Of a stretch of 34,442 nt of DNA, positions 33,789 to 34,442 are shown in pieces. The notes below the pieces were generated by a model. The model was not told where the DNA came from. It worked only from the letters and a program-made list of their open reading frames with translations, and searched no databases. The DNA lies in contig JAADGC010000008.1 of assembly GCA_013152585.1 (NCBI GenBank), positions 1-34,442 of the forward strand, in the 5' to 3' direction. The translations under genes and the position numbers were made by a program. Numbering within the stretch: the stretch's first letter is position 1; each line of letters opens with the position of its first letter. This stretch comes from Chloroflexota bacterium. GTDB lineage: Bacteria; Chloroflexota; Anaerolineae; J102.

Positions 33789-33842
33789 CCCGCCGCTATA
33801 AACCTGGCGGGAGAACAAAGACCCGAAGGCCTTTGCTCTCCC
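33789..33842 (-). promoter_or_regulatory. Two competing hairpins after the binding-protein gene
   Basis: GGGAGAACAAAG (33809-33820) pairs with CTTTGCTCTCCC (33831-33842) with one mismatch. A second hairpin, CCCGCC (33789-33794) with GGCGGG (33806-33811), shares its bases at 33809-33811, so both cannot form at once. They lie in the 111-bp gap between the binding-protein and first permease genes. Such hairpins often protect the binding-protein mRNA 3' end and reduce readthrough. Confidence 0.5.
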
Positions 33843-33860
33843 GGCGCTAACGAAAATGAA

Positions 33861-34442
33861 CTAAACGTCTTTCCAGACTTTGTTCATCAGGAAGTAAGCA
33901 GTGGGATGCGCTTTCACGTTCTGGAATTCAGAACGGGTGATGTTCCACACATTCTTCCAGTAGCTGTTGCCAATGGGTCCGTGGTCTTGCATGATGTCTT
34001 CCATCTTGCACATCAGGGCACGGCGGGCTTCCACATCGAGTGTAGCCTCGGCCTGACGCAGCAAGGTGGTGAATTCGTCATCATACCAGCGGGTCTCGTT
34101 CCAGGCGCCGATGGATTCTTTGGTGTAGGCCAAGGGCAGCACCATGGTCGCCAGCGGGCGATGTGTCCACGATGTGATGCCCAGGGGCACCTCGGTCCAG
34201 CGGTCCCAGTAGCCACCAGGCTCGGTGATATCCAGGGTGATATCGAAGCCGGCCGGAGCTGACATTTCCTTGAGGGCGGCGGCAATATCGGGTTCGTTCT
34301 GGTCGTTCTTGGTAGCCACTGTTACCTTGAGCGGCAATTCGATGCCCTTTTCTTTGGCGTATTCTTCCAGCAGGGCCTTGGCCTTGTCGGGCTGATATTC
34401 GGGAATGGGCTTTACGCAGTACGCAGGATGCACCGGGGCCAT
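33861..34442 (-). CDS. ABC solute-binding protein, family 5 (partial)
   Basis: The C-terminal 193 residues of an extracellular solute-binding protein; the gene continues past the window edge. ALLEEYAKEKGIELPLKVTV, the AALKEMSAPAGFDITLD segment, WTHRPLATMVLPLAY and the end of the second lobe (EARRALMCKMEDIMQDHGP) match family 5 (SBP_bac_5) proteins, which bind peptides, nickel or sugars outside the membrane. The Met at the very edge of the window is internal, since the family is 500 residues or more. It is the first gene seen of the ABC operon and delivers the substrate to the two permeases. The ligand cannot be read from this fragment. Confidence 0.88.
   Translation of the reverse strand: MAPVHPAYCVKPIPEYQPDKAKALLEEYAKEKGIELPLKVTVATKNDQNEPDIAAALKEMSAPAGFDITLDITEPGGYWDRWTEVPLGITSWTHRPLATMVLPLAYTKESIGAWNETRWYDDEFTTLLRQAEATLDVEARRALMCKMEDIMQDHGPIGNSYWKNVWNITRSEFQNVKAHPTAYFLMNKVWKDV

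Noticed and set aside
1-34442. tRNA, rRNA and insertion-sequence genes
   Set aside because: I looked for T-loop-like motifs, rRNA core sequences and transposase open frames and found none; a covariance-model search would settle the tRNA question.

Overview
The window (34,442 bases, GC-rich apart from one island) reads as chromosomal DNA of a free-living bacterium. The gene mix (a DUF4013 membrane protein, a DUF2085 protein, a TrpB2-type enzyme next to a haem-binding-domain protein, a non-pyrrolysine MttB-family methyltransferase, a fused two-ATPase peptide-type ABC transporter, and intergenic spacers full of dispersed palindromes) is most like Chloroflexota of the Anaerolineae type. That assignment is inference from gene content: no rRNA or tRNA gene was seen and no database search was possible.

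Layout. Positions 260-7059 carry six minus-strand genes: a beta-CASP RNase, a SAM methyltransferase overlapping an alpha/beta hydrolase, DUF4013 and DUF2085 membrane proteins, and a glycosyltransferase. Positions 7366-18664 are all plus strand: a nucleotidyltransferase overlapping a PAP2 phosphatase, citrate synthase, tRNA(Ile)-lysidine synthase, an rRNA methyltransferase, an aldo/keto reductase, argininosuccinate lyase, threonine synthase and a secreted protein abutting it. Positions 18677-23458 are minus strand: SlyD-like isomerase, MttB-family protein, a repeat-rich gene-free stretch of about 870 bp, a c-type-haem protein and TrpB2. An acyl-CoA synthetase-like gene (23758-25254, plus) is followed by an AT-richer island (25422-27350) with a Type II restriction-modification pair that resembles the XcyI/Cfr9I group. 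From 34442 back to 27453 runs a minus-strand operon of six genes: a solute-binding protein (cut by the window edge), two permeases, a fused ATPase, a CBS-ACT protein and a degenerate methylaspartate ammonia-lyase-like protein.

Regulatory signals that stand out are a consensus promoter just in front of a GTG codon at tilS (a likely leaderless mRNA), strong promoters for DUF4013 and for the restriction-modification island, a bidirectional-looking set of dyads between trpB2 and the acyl-CoA synthetase gene, and clear intrinsic terminators after gltA and after the haem-protein gene.

The most interesting leads are (1) the ABC operon whose last two genes encode a CBS-ACT sensor-like protein and an enolase-superfamily protein that seems to have lost catalytic residues, with both permeases carrying extra periplasmic sequence; (2) the mobile-looking restriction-modification island, which ends 15 bp from a copy of a repeat also found 6 kb away; and (3) the leaderless tilS start.
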